Source: Hydrangea macrophylla (Eukaryota > Streptophyta > Magnoliopsida > Cornales > Hydrangeaceae). From it: DNA of 64,000 bases. Under the pieces are notes generated by a model. That model was not told the DNA's origin. It made no database searches and saw only the letters and a program-made list of their open reading frames with translations. Below, piece after piece: positions 23,621 to 35,737 of this stretch; position 1 is the first letter of the stretch; each line of letters starts with the position of its first letter. The DNA lies in contig CM066984.1 in the NCBI GenBank assembly GCA_033977485.1, positions 112,027,251 through 112,091,250 of the forward strand. The letters run 5' to 3'. A program made the translations under genes and the position numbers.

Positions 23621-25253
23621 GTTATGCTCGCTTCCGTAAAAGTCGACGAAAAATATTTTCGAAATCACTGTTTGGGTCAGAGGGGTGTTCGACCGGTCCA
23701 AGTACCCCTTGGACCCAATTTTCCTCCATTTAACATCCTTAAAATTCCCCAAATTCACAAGGCATTTGGGGTTATCTCCCAACCATTTTAGAACCACCAA
23801 AAAGTGCTCGAAAATATCAAAAACTCATCGAACTACACATGGTTCATGGTTATCCACACTACAACTCACTGTAATAATGACCTTCTCTATATAATTCCCT
23901 AACAAGATCCTCTTTATCCTCATAATATTTGATATCCATTTGATTGTTTTCCAAATCTCTTACCACGTTCAATCACTCACACTTGCGTATATTCTTACGT
24001 CCCTTATTCTACTTCTTTTGACACCACACCTCTGAACATCAAGGAATTCATATTCTTATTCATTTCCATTCATTTATTCTCCATCACGAAGTTCTACGGT
24101 TTCTTCTCCGACCTATATCGTCCTTATCGTTACTTTCATATGCACGTACTCATCAAGTCTAAGCAACCACTCCCGAAGTCTGTCATTAATTAAACTTCTA
24201 CCAACTGTAGTCTCAAACCGTCAAAGCATACTCTAACATTCACGACATTAACCCCTCATCTTCGGTCAATCTTTCCACTTATACCTTCCACCGGTAACAT
24301 CCGCTACTAATCCTCCTATCATATCTAAATCCACTACAGTACCACGACCTCTCCATGCCAGGTTTAGTTGAGAGATTCCTCAACAACCATGATACTCACA
24401 ATCCGTGGAGATGTTCTTCAACCCCCAATATATACCGTAAGATAAGTTGAGAGATTCCTCAACCATTCAATACATACTATAAGATATGTTGAGAAATTCC
24501 TCAACCATACAATCATCCCAGTATAATAAGTTGAAAGATTTTTTAACCACCCGTCATACACCATAAGAGAACACTGTAAGAAAACCCGTACGATCACAGC
24601 GTAGGTTTACACCGTAAGATAAGGTGAGAGATTCCTCACCTACCTCATACACGAGTGCATGTTGCTGGACTATCTTTCTGTCATAACACCCGACTGTACC
24701 TCTCTATTTTTTAACTTCATGACGTTTAACCCATGTTTGAGACAAAACTCTTATCAATTAATCTCTATCCCAAAACTCGACTACGAACAATCACTTTCAT
24801 TCTCTATGTGAAGTATAAGGAAATCTCTCCTGACGCTCACTACTCAAACTCCGTTCTCGGTTAAATCCCCCAAAGGACACTCATCGCTATCATTGAAAAC
24901 ATCCACCGATTTCGATCAAAAATAATTTCATTTCCATTTAGGAATTCAATGGTCCACCACTACCAGGATATCATCTCTCCCTCGTATCACCACGCAAGGC
25001 CTATGATAAACGCCCGATAAGTCTTATCTCATCACGCAGCTCTACATCCGCATGATTACACCGATTCACAAGTGCATAAATACTATGCATGTATGCCAAT
25101 AACATAATCATATATGTATAACAACATACCATATGCATCAAACATCTCAACCATGTGCGAATGCATTCTAGAATATGTGTCAATTCACTCAACACTCCAC
25201 TTGACGTCGAACGTTCCCAAAGTTTTGTTACCTATTGCTCTGATACCATTACA
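23621..25253 (-). other. non-coding interior of the outer element, 5' part
   Basis: It continues the outer element after the inner insertion. TCGACCGGTC is at 23689-23698 and the hairpin array at 24367-24640. The right end carries GCTCTGATACCA at 25237-25248, the reverse complement of a tRNA-Met primer-binding site, five bases from the LTR. In the element's own direction this is the 5' leader region. No coding frame was recognised. Confidence 0.55.
24367..24640 (-). repeat. five-copy array of 18-nt hairpins
   Basis: GTTGAGAGATTCCTCAAC occurs at 24367-24384 and 24446-24463, with variants at 24488-24505 (one loop change), 24530-24547 (GTTGAAAGATTTTTTAAC) and 24623-24640 (GGTGAGAGATTCCTCACC). 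Each forms a 6-bp stem with a 6-nt loop on either strand. The three middle copies are spaced exactly 42 bp apart and share the preceding ATAAGATA-like sequence. The array lies 600-890 nt downstream of the primer-binding site, where retroelement leaders often carry packaging or dimerisation structures. That role is inference. Confidence 0.7.
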
Positions 25254-27458
25254 TGTCACACCCCAGAACTAACAAGGTGGTCCCAGGTCATGTGGAACAC
25301 CATCAAGGCTTACCAACAGTGATTAAAGTTCCCAAAATGATCTTAATAAAAGTTTTGTTCCAAGATAACCAACTTCCAAATAGTTTTTCAAAGGTGATAT
25401 TAAACACGTGCCCAAATACGCCTCAACGAGTTTTATTTTCAAAAGTAATAGTTTCGTAGGTCAATGGGTCCCCAAAAGTACACCCATACCTAATTAGAAG
25501 TTGTTCTGAACATTAGAAGAAGGAGTTTAAAATTTGTTGCAGGGAGTATTTCGACCGGTCGAATTGCCCCGCTCGATCAGTTGAATGGGGTTTGGGCAGA
25601 ACCCAACCTCCAAAAGACCGTATCACAATTACCGACATTTTTTTTTGCAAACGCCGTTAATTACCGGCGCTTCCCTAATAAACGTCGTTAATTCCTGGCG
25701 CTTCACGACAAACGCCGCTAATAAAATTATGCTCATTTTACCAAAAGAAACCAAACCAAATAAAACCATTTTAACTAACTCCTTTCAAACCAAATCATTT
25801 CAAAAGATTTATTAAACATTCTAAAGACTTGAAAAAACATATACACCATTTATACAACAACCATAAACCTTTTTCGGATTACAAGTACCGAAAGTACAAG
25901 CTTCACACGACTCGACAAACTAGGTCCTAAGGTGAACTAAGCGTTGTACTCGCATATATAACAAGTCTTATTACAAGCCGCACGGTTTAAACAATCGGCA
26001 TGAGTTAAACATATATTACCAACATACAACAAGTTCTATAAACATAAAGAGCCCCTGGTCCCTCCTTGTCTCTTTATCTGCTGTTCTCTCTTCCAATCCT
26101 TGTCCCTGAATGGTTATTTATATAACCACGGATATATGGATTTGTTTAAGCTAACGCTTAGTGAATAATATGAATCAAGCATACGGATGACAATTATGTT
26201 CTAATCCATCACAACATACAACTATTTGGTCTCTAGGGAATAATTACACATTCACCAATCCAAAGTCTTAAGACTCAACCACGACCCATGCCCCTTTGAC
26301 ATGTCGCGTTAATGCCTTTCTCGGCAAGTGACCATCGTCACTACTAATCCTCCCCCTTCGAGAGGACGTCTCATGGTGAATTAGCACAAATCCCCTTTTA
26401 ACCCACATAGGCACATAAACATGCTCAACTAGCAAACCATCATAATTTTTATTTCAACATACTTTGGGCCTACTTTACACACGAGTTTTACCCAATATGA
26501 ACTACATATAGTATTCATGTAAAAAATCTAGCATATCAAATGCATTAAACCATAGAATCATCCAAAAGTTGAGATTCATATCACTCACCTCCAATTTACG
26601 CTCTTAAACGCCGATCCAAGGAAAACCTAAGCACAAAGAACGTGCAGTAAATTTTCTAATACAATTCCTATCGATCAAAAGTTCGATTATCAACTTTTTG
26701 TGAAAATTCTAGAAAATGAGTTTTTTTGGAAAAACTTAACCAAACAAGGCCTAATAGGTATCAAAAAGACGTCCTTACCTCGAAGAGTTCAAATACAAAA
26801 TTTGCTGAAAAACCAACAGACGAATGGTCGTCGTTTGGCGTCAAGAAGCTCTAAGCAATCAAATCTCCCTTTTGGCCTCTTTCTTGAACTTAAGTTAATT
26901 TTTTTATAAAAATTATGAAAGTCATCACTATCTATATATAGGCAACACTTCCGGTTTATCTCTCCACAAGTTTTCAAAACTCTTAATCAGTCTCTGAAAC
27001 TTTCTACATGGCTAATGTATAGCTTTATGAGTGAAACCTCAAAATTATATAAGTTTCCGACTAAGTTCTGTTTGGTTGCTAAAACGCAAGTTTCTACATG
27101 ATTTTACGAAATTGCTAATTACCTTACCAAATTATGTAACGTGTTCAATTTCGTCTTCACCAGGTATCTAATGACCCAAAAGAGTCGGTATCAATAATAT
27201 AATAATCAATTATATTCACATATGCCTAAATAAATATTTAAGCACATAATTATGAGTTATTACTCATTTTCCCAACTGTAGGGAATTCTCACATGTCCAA
27301 CTTCTGGACTGCTTTTAAAGCCAAAAATTGGGTTCTCAAAAGACACCCCGAACAACTAGTGAGTCATCACTCACTTCACACGTGTTAATTAACACAATAG
27401 TGAGCATACCATGCATGCTAAAATAATATAATTAAATATCACGGGAGTGGGTATGACA
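25254..27458 (-). repeat. right LTR (5' LTR) of the outer element
   Basis: A 2,205-bp LTR. On the plus strand it opens TGTCACACCCC and closes GGGTATGACA, so on its own strand it starts TGTCATACC and ends GGGGTGTGACA. It keeps the empty target of the solo LTR found in the left copy. TCGACCGGTCGA is at 25551-25562, and a decayed second copy follows. The two LTRs are visibly more diverged from each other than those of the inner element. Confidence 0.85.
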
Positions 27459-27533
27459 AGAGCAAATTGATTTTGGGTTTAAAATTTTGATTTTTTTGAA
27501 CAAATTCATATTCATATATATATATATATATAC

Positions 27534-27660
27534 ACAGTTAGGCTCTAAAGAGAGCTCCCTCTCTTTATTAAACAAAGGATCTCTGTTTTGGCTGTCAGAT
27601 CTAGTTTTTAAATATGATCTGACGGTCAAAATAGAGGCCTTCTTTGGAGAATTTTTGTAT
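27534..27660. mobile_element. fold-back MITE in a TA tract
   Basis: It begins ACAGTTAGGCTCTAAAGAG and ends GGAGAATTTTTGTAT. The two arms are largely complementary (CTCTGTTTTGGCTGTCAGAT against ATCTGACGGTCAAAATAGAG). It sits between (TA)n runs. Relatives are at 33616-33742, 38611-38800 and 38980-39053. Confidence 0.65.
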
Positions 27661-27882
27661 ATATATATATAGAGTTAATTAGTATAATGTCCATTTTACT
27701 CTAGGTTTCTTGCAATAGGCCCAACGTATGAAACAATTTCGTCTGAAGTCCACACCACAAAATTTGGACCAAACTACCCTTTCCATTTCTCATTCAAAAC
27801 TGCAATTAATAACCCAAACTATTTTAGGGGTTTTCAAAATTCAAATCCCAAATACCTAAATGATAATAAATCACATTATAAA

Positions 27883-27923
<41 letters not shown>

Positions 27924-27945
27924 GTTTAGAGAGAGAAAGCTCAGG

Positions 27946-28310
27946 CCATAGCTCAAATCATCCTCACACAGGACCTCTCTGGCGACCTCACGCTAGTCGA
28001 TGCAAGCCAGATAAACTCCATGGCGAGATGCTCAGTCTCAAACACGCCGCCGCGCTCCTCCCGGGGACCAAGATCATGGCCGACTTGGACTACTCGAGGA
28101 CCAAGATCATCGTCGGATCCGCTCTCTGTATCGTCATCGCCGGCGCTAGGCAGAACCCCGGCGAGTCCACGCTGAACTTGATACAGAGGAACAAGGGTGT
28201 TCTTGATTATTGTGCCCCAACTTGCGAAGTACTCGCCCGATTCGATGTTGGTGATTGTTTCGAACCCGGTTGATGTTTTGACTTATGATTCTTGGAAGCT
28301 TTCTGGGTTT
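27946..28310 (+). pseudogene. L-lactate dehydrogenase fragment
   Basis: The translation, spread over three frames, follows plant LDH. QIILTQDLSGDLTLVDAS comes first. After a shift near 28010, PDKLHGEMLSLKHAAALLPG leads on to [20 protein letters not shown]. After a shift near 28195, [19 protein letters not shown] and [13 protein letters not shown] follow. The Gln in GARQNPGES is the residue that distinguishes LDH from malate dehydrogenase. The glycine-rich NAD-binding start and the catalytic His region are missing, and a 9-bp insertion repeats RTKI. No intron is visible in the retained part. GC content is far above the flanks, as in a recently copied gene piece. Confidence 0.85.
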
Positions 28311-29600
28311 CAACAACAATGGCAATACCGGATTTGCTCTCTCTCAAGCTATACAATGGAACCCGATTGTATATTATGTTGTGGTTCAAAGGTTGTGGTC
28401 CAAAAGGTTGTAGTGTAAAATTTAACACTCATGTTCTTGGTTTCACATGTTATGCTGCGAAATTGTACACTATGTGAATGAAAAATGTGATGTCAATGAA
28501 ATATTGCAGTCAGTGTAAAAATGAATGTGCAAATGAATTTGTGATAAGACAGTGTTCCTTTTGTTGAATAACTCGAATATAAGTGTGAAATTTAACACTT
28601 ATATTCATTCTAGTGTGAAATTTAACACAATTTTTTTGGGTGATGGTGATGAATGACTGTTAGATCACCCAAGAATGGTGAAATACGAAATTAAAAAATA
28701 TATGTGTAATATTAAACAGATTCTAACATATAAAGCCCTACAATTATGGCATTTAGTAACTTAATTCCTAAAATATATGCAAGATTTAGTAACTTCCCAA
28801 AATTATGGGATTGAGTTTGACCAATTGGCAATTGCAGTATAAAATAAGTTTGGTAACTTCCCAAAATATATGCAAGATTATGGGATTGAGTTTGACCAAT
28901 TGCAGTATAAAATTTTCACACTAATGAACTAGTTGCAATGTAAAAACAAACCAGTTGCAGTGTAAAATTTCACACTAATGAACCAATTGCAGTGTAAAAC
29001 GAACTAGTTGCAGTGTAAAATTCAATACTCGCATAAATGTATGGTGCATAGTAACAGATTAATATGTTATGTGATCAATGATTATTGGTAGAACATACAA
29101 AAATGGGATACCCACATAAAAATGGCGGTAGAAATATTCAAAAGACCCATAATGTACAAGGCTAAAGTTATGGGATTTTATTTCCATATATTTGATATGC
29201 AAATCAATGGGATAATAGAGTTATTACCATATATATATATATATATATTTCTATATATGTATGCCTGTGTATATGTATAGGGGTAAAAAAGTCACTAAAA
29301 CTATCTATAATTGGGGATTGTGGACTAATCTCTAACAACATTCACAATTATAAGGTCTCTCATTGGGAAATACCAATTGGTGGGTCTATTATAACAAACA
29401 TTGGTAGAATGAGATTTCCCACTAAATTTTTCATATATATATATATGTCCATATATATATATATATATAATATTCTAACTCAGTTTGTCACTAAAGATTT
29501 ATGACTAGGATAAAAAATTTCATGACTAGGATGATTAACTTGCTGTGATTAGCTGACTTTTTGGTGAATCAACCTTATTCGTAGACCCAAGTGACTAGAC
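28311..29600. other. AT-rich intergenic with GCAGTGTAAAA motifs
   Basis: GTGTAAAATT/GTGTGAAATTTAACAC-type motifs recur about ten times between 28410 and 29020, some as short inverted pairs. They look like a decayed satellite or MITE cluster. TA tracts occur at 29230-29250 and 29445-29470. I see no coding exon. Confidence 0.4.
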
Positions 29601-29685
29601 CATTATGAAGACTATACTCTACTCATCTGTGGGAAATATTCTCCTTCCAGCCCATTACTCATTGTCTCACATTTGTTTCTCCCTC

Positions 29686-29736
<51 letters not shown>

Positions 29737-31216
29737 CAGACACTTCACATTCTCTCTCTACTCTCATCTGTACCACCGCTATATACCACTGCCATTATCC
29801 CTTCTCCCTCTCTCTTCTACCGTCCTCTCTCCCTCACTCCGCCACCCTTCCCTCTCCCTCTCTCTCTCTCTCACTCATTTTCCATTGCTGCCAAGACCTA
29901 GAAGATCAATTCAGAGCCTCCAAAATTCAGTTCCCTCAATTTGTTGCATGCCTGATCCGACAAAACCCAGTAGAATCAGACCGTCGAAACCTAGAAGATC
30001 AATTCGGTCAGTAACGTAACCCAGAAGATTAGACCGTCGAAACCTAAAAGATTAGTTCGACAAGTATCAAACCAAGAACCATCATAACCATTCAGAAGAT
30101 ACTCTGGCGTTAAAGGGTAAATGGGTTTTCATTCATCCTTATTATTATTATTATTATTATTTGATTTCATTGTATATTTCTATGGTTTTTCTTTGATTCA
30201 TTGTGTACATGTAAGATCAATGAATTTCTATGCTTTACATGGATGCTTTGAAACTCTGTTTTAGGTTCCGATTCTCTGTTTTTTGTATGAAACTCAAAGA
30301 AACTCTTTTCATTCATTACTAATTTTTAGTTCATAGATTTGGGTTTGTCAGGTTGCTTTGAGTGTTTAAAATACAGAATTTGGTAAGCATAATTTTATGT
30401 TTAAAAATTCATATTAAATTTGGAAATGTGTACAAGTTTGGGGTTTTTATTTCCCAATAATTTTGAGTTTAAAAATACATTAAATTTGTATAATTTTGAA
30501 ATGTGTATAATTTTGTGCTTAAAATGAATAATTTTGTAGCATAATTTTGCATTAATTTTGTAGCGCCCCAAAACTTCTATTTCAATTGAATGTTTTGATT
30601 TGGTCTTCCGATGATATTAATCATTTTTATTGATTGTTTGGAAAACATTTCATTCCAATCTTTGGAATGAATCTTCTCTACTGCAATGTTTTTAGTGATT
30701 TCGTTATGGCCTTCCCCTAATTGTGCTATCCCAGTAGCTTTAATCTATTTTAATATAGCCCTATATTTGCTTTAGGTCATTTATGCCATTTTGAAATGTC
30801 ATTTAGTCTATTATCTATTTTGAATGTTTACGAATTCCCTTTATTTGCTTTCCCCAAATTGTGTTGTCCCGAAATACCCCTATATTTGTCTTTCCCCATT
30901 ATAGATTCCCCATGAAGTTACATGTGAATGTGATTTTCTGCTTGACTGATTTTATGATTGATTAATGCACTATTCTTGAAATGGCAGTATTTTTTATTTA
31001 TGATTTTCGAAATCTCATTATGATTTTTAGTTACACATGCAACCATTCTTAAAATAGACACTATTTTCGAAATCTTTTCCTAGAATTCTTTTCAATCGTA
31101 GGAATGTCAATTATTGCAATTATCTCTCCCTATAATCTTTCTCTCCATAAAAGCTATGCTTTCAGTCAACATGGATTTTTTTTACACTTCAATCTATCTC
31201 TTTGTCTTCCACTTGC

Positions 31217-31251
<35 letters not shown>

Positions 31252-32132
31252 CTATTTCCCATCTCTCTTTCTTGTGTGACTATTTTGGGTTAGGTGTAAG
31301 GCTTTTCTTGGCTTAGGTTAAAGGGATTTTTTATTCTGTAAAATAGTTTCTCTTTTGTGCTGAAAGTCTTTAAAATAGTGTCTCATTTGATAATCCTAAC
31401 TATTTTATTAGGAGTGGGAATTAATTAGTGATCCATATTATGGTATCCTTGACTGTAGATTGAAAAGAAGAGGAGATGATTCCCAAACAAATCCACGTAG
31501 TGACATTTTTCTTTTCATAGGATTAATCAGAATGTTTGAGGTAAGTTAATTTGTTGAACCTTGATGCTTGAAAAGAATTTGAATTGAAGATTTTAGGCTC
31601 TTTGTTTGCTTTTTTTTTTTTCCTAAGGGTAATGTAAGTTCTCAATTGGGTTGGTTTTAGTTTTATGTTTTTTGTTTGTAGGTTTTTATGTTGAGCCTTC
31701 AAGTTTTCTGCACTGTTGCACTTAAAATGACATATTTTTTTAGCTTATTTGTGCACTGCTGCATTTGTAAATGATCTTTTTCTTGATTGAGCATTCATGG
31801 GTCTTCAGATTCCATAGTGCATTCTTTGTTACTGTTGTTCTCCAGTGTTGCTCAATTTACGAGTGTGTTCTCCATTGTAGAATATGATTGTTCAGTATCT
31901 TGGTGTTGGGTTTGGATTCCGGCTCTGTTTTGGACTATCAAAAAGCTTTGTATTCTCTGCTATATAATCATAGAACTTAAGTCTTTTTACAAAGTTCATG
32001 TGTATTTATTATTTTTGTGTACATATGATTTGGGTCAAAACCATTTGCATTTTTGTGAATTTGCCTGGTAGGATTTTTTTGCTTTACTTCTGCAAGTTCA
32101 GTATCAGTATCACTTTTTTTTAGGGGAAAAGT
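29601..32132. other. intergenic with CT/GC microsatellite
   Basis: A long CT tract passes into (CG)n at 29690-29738, and more CT repeats follow to 29875. CT-rich sequence before 29880-30110, with three CGAAACCTA(G/A)AAGAT-like repeats, could be a promoter or 5' UTR, but no downstream exon with a recognisable protein was found. A further CT tract is at 31220-31250. Confidence 0.35.
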
Positions 32133-32293
32133 TTCGGTTTTTTTTTTGGTAATCAGGAGTGTCCGGGTTAGCTTGCGCGCATCTCGACTAATCTCTCAGT
32201 GGCCACGCTCCCTATGACTCGAACATTAAACCTCTTAGGTAGTACACCCAAGAAGCTTACCACTCGACCACAAAGGAGCGTCGTCCTTGGGCA
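32133..32293 (-). mobile_element. Au-like SINE
   Basis: Read on the minus strand it has a tRNA-like head with an A box (TGGTCGAGTGG) and a B box (GTTCGAGTCAT). The body follows with GATTAGTCGAGATGCGCGCA and CCCGGACACTCCTGATTACC, ending in an A-run. That is the layout of plant Au SINEs, which are transcribed by RNA polymerase III and moved by LINE enzymes. A 5'-truncated relative is at 39718-39815. Confidence 0.75.
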
Positions 32294-33615
32294 ATCGAAC
32301 GCACAGTTCTCATTCTTTCATGTGTGTTGCACGCCTTTCAGTATTATTGGGTTTGCTTTGTTGATTATTTAAGTTTGGTGTACGACTTTTTCTAGGATTA
32401 GGTGCAAGTACTTAAAAGTTTTATTTTTTTCTTTCTTTCTCACGACCACTCATTGATCTCCACCAACACATTCCAATAGTCCACAAGTTTGAATATTTTC
32501 ACTATGCTTGAATTTGCATTAAGTTTGAATTTCATCTTCTCTCCCTACCGAGCAATGGCAGCAAACAACCATTCCAGGTTTATTAATTCGATTAAGAATT
32601 CAGTCTTGCTCAAAATAATTATTCAAAATCTACAGATTCACTTTCTATTTCCAAGTGTCTATTTTCAGCTCCTCTTTATTTAATTGATACTGTCTATCTT
32701 AATCCAGCGCTAGAATTTGATTTGTTGGTTGATTGATCATGCTGGGGTTATGGTTAGAGTAATGTTATATATGCTTCCCAAATAGGTTCCAATTGTCTAA
32801 CACCAAAATGTTGTGAGTCCCTTTCCTTTTAATTTTTTAAAGAATGATCATTGTCCCTAACACTGCAAAGAATTTGTTTAATGTTTTTTTTTTGGGACAT
32901 TTTGACATGGTCTATGTTGAAGTAATAAAGGAGAATTTTTTTGGGTTTGTAAAAATGCACTCTTAAATATTTGTTTTATGTTTTAATCCCATTTTTCTCC
33001 TCAGATTTTTTTTTTTAAAAACAAAAAGGGGCAGATTTCCCCATCTACTCAGCAAACACTAGAGCCTCTCTCTTCTTCACCAATTTCCCCTATTTCATTG
33101 TAGAAGCACGGTTTGAAATCCATTACATGTAAGTTATTATGATCAGGTTGTTTGGTGCAATCACAAGAGAAACACAATAGCAAATCATTCTTTGGATTTA
33201 CTTCAAGAGTAGTAATGTCTATTTTTGGGTAGCTTAATCACATGACCAAGGGCACAGATGTTGTGCCCAAAAGATAGAGATCTACTCTTGATGAGTTTTG
33301 TAAATTAGATTTTTTTAAATATTCAAATTCGTTCTATAAATTCCATGTATCCTTTTAGTGCTTAATGGAAGATTGTGGTATTTGGCATTCAATGCTTGAG
33401 ATATATAAATTATTTATTTATTTATTTTATTATTTCATGCATGATTGTGGTATTTGACATTTAATACTTTAGGAAAAAATAAACAATCCAGTCTTACACA
33501 AATAGACGTGTAATTGTATTAAGTGCTGATATAGGATAAATTTGTTATTGATCGAATTCATGGAAAGAATTTGGTAGTTGCTTTAGTCACGGGCAATTCC
33601 CTAGTGTATTTATAT
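32294..33615. other. intergenic, no gene seen
   Basis: T-rich, AT-rich sequence. GAGTAATGTTATATATGCTTCCC near 32757 is a one-sided match to the MITE end described at 41920, without a right end. Nothing else is supported. Confidence 0.35.
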
Positions 33616-33742
33616 AGTCAGTCTTTAAAGAGGGCTCCTTCTCTTTATTAAAGAGAGTACCTCTTTTTTGGCCGCCAAATCTAATTTTTAAACATGATCC
33701 GACGGTCAAAACAGAGGCCCTCTCTCTGGAGAATTTTCGTAT
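33616..33742. mobile_element. fold-back MITE in a TA tract
   Basis: Same family as 27534-27660: AGTCAGTCTTTAAAGAGG at the left and GGAGAATTTTCGTAT at the right, with TTGGCCGCCAAATC and GATCCGACGGTCAAAAC forming the arms. It is followed by TA, CA, GA and poly-G tracts (33750-33823). Confidence 0.65.
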
Positions 33743-34422
33743 ACTTATATATCTATATATATATATATACACACACACAAGAGAGAGAGAGAGAGAGAGG
33801 GGGGGGGGGGGGGAGGGGGGGTTGGTGTGTAATTTAATAAAATAGTAAACAAAGTAAGAATAAAATAGTAAATTCGTAATAGAGAGAAGGTCTGTGTAAT
33901 TTTGTCAAACCTCATAAGAGATCCTTGTAATTAATCCTAAAAATTATGTGTTCCACGTATCACTAGAAATAACTTTTTCCCCCTTTTCGAAAAGCACAGG
34001 AAACAATTGTAGTTAAACTTTAAGGGGTATCCTAAGTGAGGCTTCACCGTAGGTCTAGTGAGGTCTCAAGATTAGCCATTGGACCCCACTCGATGAGAAA
34101 ATAATAATTCATCATAGAAAAACGTCATGTATCCAAGCATAGCTGCATAGGTTGGTAGGATTGGTTATTTTGTTAACAATAAGACTTCCAATAAGTATCA
34201 AATTGTTCCACTTGTATTAAACGCCGCTATATCACGAAGTAATGCTATTTTTCTTTACTTAGAATTCAAAATTTGGTTTTTAAATAATTTGTCAATTATA
34301 CCACATGTAGTGACATGGGATACTAATTACTGTACCATTATTTGGTCCAACAATTAAACTATTTGGGAACTAAAGAATTTAGAAGTCTACAAACATAAAA
34401 TTTTCTCTATACCCGCTTTGGG
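33743..34422. other. microsatellites and AT-rich intergenic
   Basis: A compound (TA)(CA)(GA)(G)n tract spans 33755-33823. The rest is AT-rich with no exon, RNA gene or complete element recognised. Confidence 0.35.
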
Positions 34423-35038
34423 TAGGAGTGGGCATTCAATCAGTTTGGTTCAGTTTTGTAAATTTTGATTCGATTTCGTTCGGCTCGTCTTGAGAAATCC
34501 AGTATTGATAATCGGCCGAAATATATTTTGATTTTATTTTTTGAGTTCAGTTAACTGAAGTTCTAATTTCAGTTCGATTTTGTAATTCAATTAATTGAAT
34601 TGTTAAAAGAAAAACTCAAAACAGCTATTTTTGCCCTTTCTCACAAGTTTTTTTTATGTACTTTTTTTTTTTTTTTTAATTTTCTTTCATGTTGCAAAGA
34701 AGACATAAGTATTTTTCTTTTTGTTTTCAAATATTAATATTCTTATATTTTAATTATACATAATATATATTAATTATTAGTTCGATATTTCGGTTTGATT
34801 CGGATTACTTATACAATACTGAAAATCAAATCAAAATTTGTAATTGAAATATTCGAACCGAAATAGATATTTTAGTTCGTTTCGATTCAACTTTTTGGTT
34901 AACCGAACTATTTACTCATCACTAGCACTGGGATTTCAACTGAACCAAAATTTATAACTAGAATATCCAAACCGAAATAGGTATTTTAATTCGATTCGTT
35001 TCAATTCAATTTTGAACCGAACTATTTGCCCAACCCTA
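34423..35038. mobile_element. hAT-like MITE remnant, CGGTTCGG type
   Basis: It starts TAGGAGTGGGCATTCAATC and ends TTTGCCCAACCCTA, an imperfect inverted repeat with the TAGGGNTGGGCA end common in plant hAT-type MITEs. Inside are several copies of AACCGAAATA and GAACCGAAC motifs, apparently from internal duplication. I could not establish a target duplication. Confidence 0.45.
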
Positions 35039-35040
35039 GC

Positions 35041-35131
35041 CTGAAAGTTTAGGTTGTTGCAGATAATGACATCACAAAGAATAGCCCGAAAGTTTAGGTT
35101 GTTGTAGATAATGACGTCATAAAGAAAACGA
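35041..35131. repeat. 45-bp tandem duplication with TGACGTCA
   Basis: CTGAAAGTTTAGGTTGTTGC and CCGAAAGTTTAGGTTGTTGT begin two adjacent copies, 45 bp apart. The second contains the palindrome TGACGTCA at about 35113, a bZIP-type site. The first has TGACATCA at the same point. Confidence 0.6.
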
Positions 35132-35446
35132 ATGAGCTTGAGGAAAAAACTTAAAATATAATTTTTAATGATGGAGCTTGGTGGGAGGGTTCACATTTGT
35201 GTGCCTAACATTATTCTTTCCTATAATATAATAAATGTTAGAGTATGATATTGAATTTAAATATATATATATATATATACATATACAGTCAGGCTCTAAA
35301 GTGCACTTTGTATGTGCACTGAGATTTTTTAAGCTTAAAAAAATCGCGGACCACCTCGTTGACCTCCGCCCCTGTAATACCCTATTTTTTCAGATGCACA
35401 TATATATACCTAGTACCTTTCCTAGCCTTTGGATGAGTTTGGTTCT

Positions 35447-35619
35447 CAATCGATTGGACCCTTTTTCCAATCGATTGCCAATTTTTTATACTTAATCGAT
35501 TGTCATCTTTCCCAATCAATTGTCATTCTGCTGACCTGAATTCATGACGTGTCCCTATCCCAATCGATTGCCATCAAATATCTGGTTCCAATCGATTGCC
35601 ATCTGGTCCCAATTGATTG
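35447..35619. repeat. CAATCGATTG palindrome cluster 1
   Basis: Seven copies of the 10-bp palindrome or one-base variants: 35447, 35468, 35493 (TAATCGATTG), 35513 (CAATCAATTG), 35561, 35589 and 35610 (CAATTGATTG). Many are followed by CCA. Confidence 0.9.
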
Positions 35620-35688
35620 CCAATGGCCTGGTCCTTATGCGTTGGAATTGCCACCTGCCCCTTCTCTCCCTCTATATATATTGTCTAT

Positions 35689-35737
<49 letters not shown>

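Larger units (their letters stand above)
8184..27458 (-). mobile_element. outer LTR retrotransposon, nested and non-autonomous
   Basis: Two homologous LTRs (8184-11161 and 25254-27458) bound this element. Just inside the right LTR is the reverse complement of a tRNA-Met primer-binding site. Just inside the left LTR is the reverse complement of a polypurine tract. The element therefore reads on the minus strand. The 5-bp target duplication is GGAGC (8179-8183) against AGAGC (27459-27463), one mismatch, in continuous flanking minisatellite. Its own interior (11162-13509 plus 23621-25253, about 4 kb) shows no gag or pol similarity that I can recognise. That fits a large non-coding derivative mobilised in trans. 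It was later split by the element at 13510-23620. Confidence 0.8.

Noticed and set aside
29605..30014. Long Ser/Leu-rich open frames
   Set aside because: They are translations of CT/CG microsatellites with no domain, intron signal or similarity.
30588..33100. Possible unrecognised gene between the LDH fragment and the 35-kb LTR
   Set aside because: Only short AT-rich frames without conserved motifs or convincing splice-site pairs were seen.
35112..35120. TGACGTCA as a functional bZIP site
   Set aside because: A single palindrome in duplicated intergenic DNA with no gene nearby. Expected by chance often enough.
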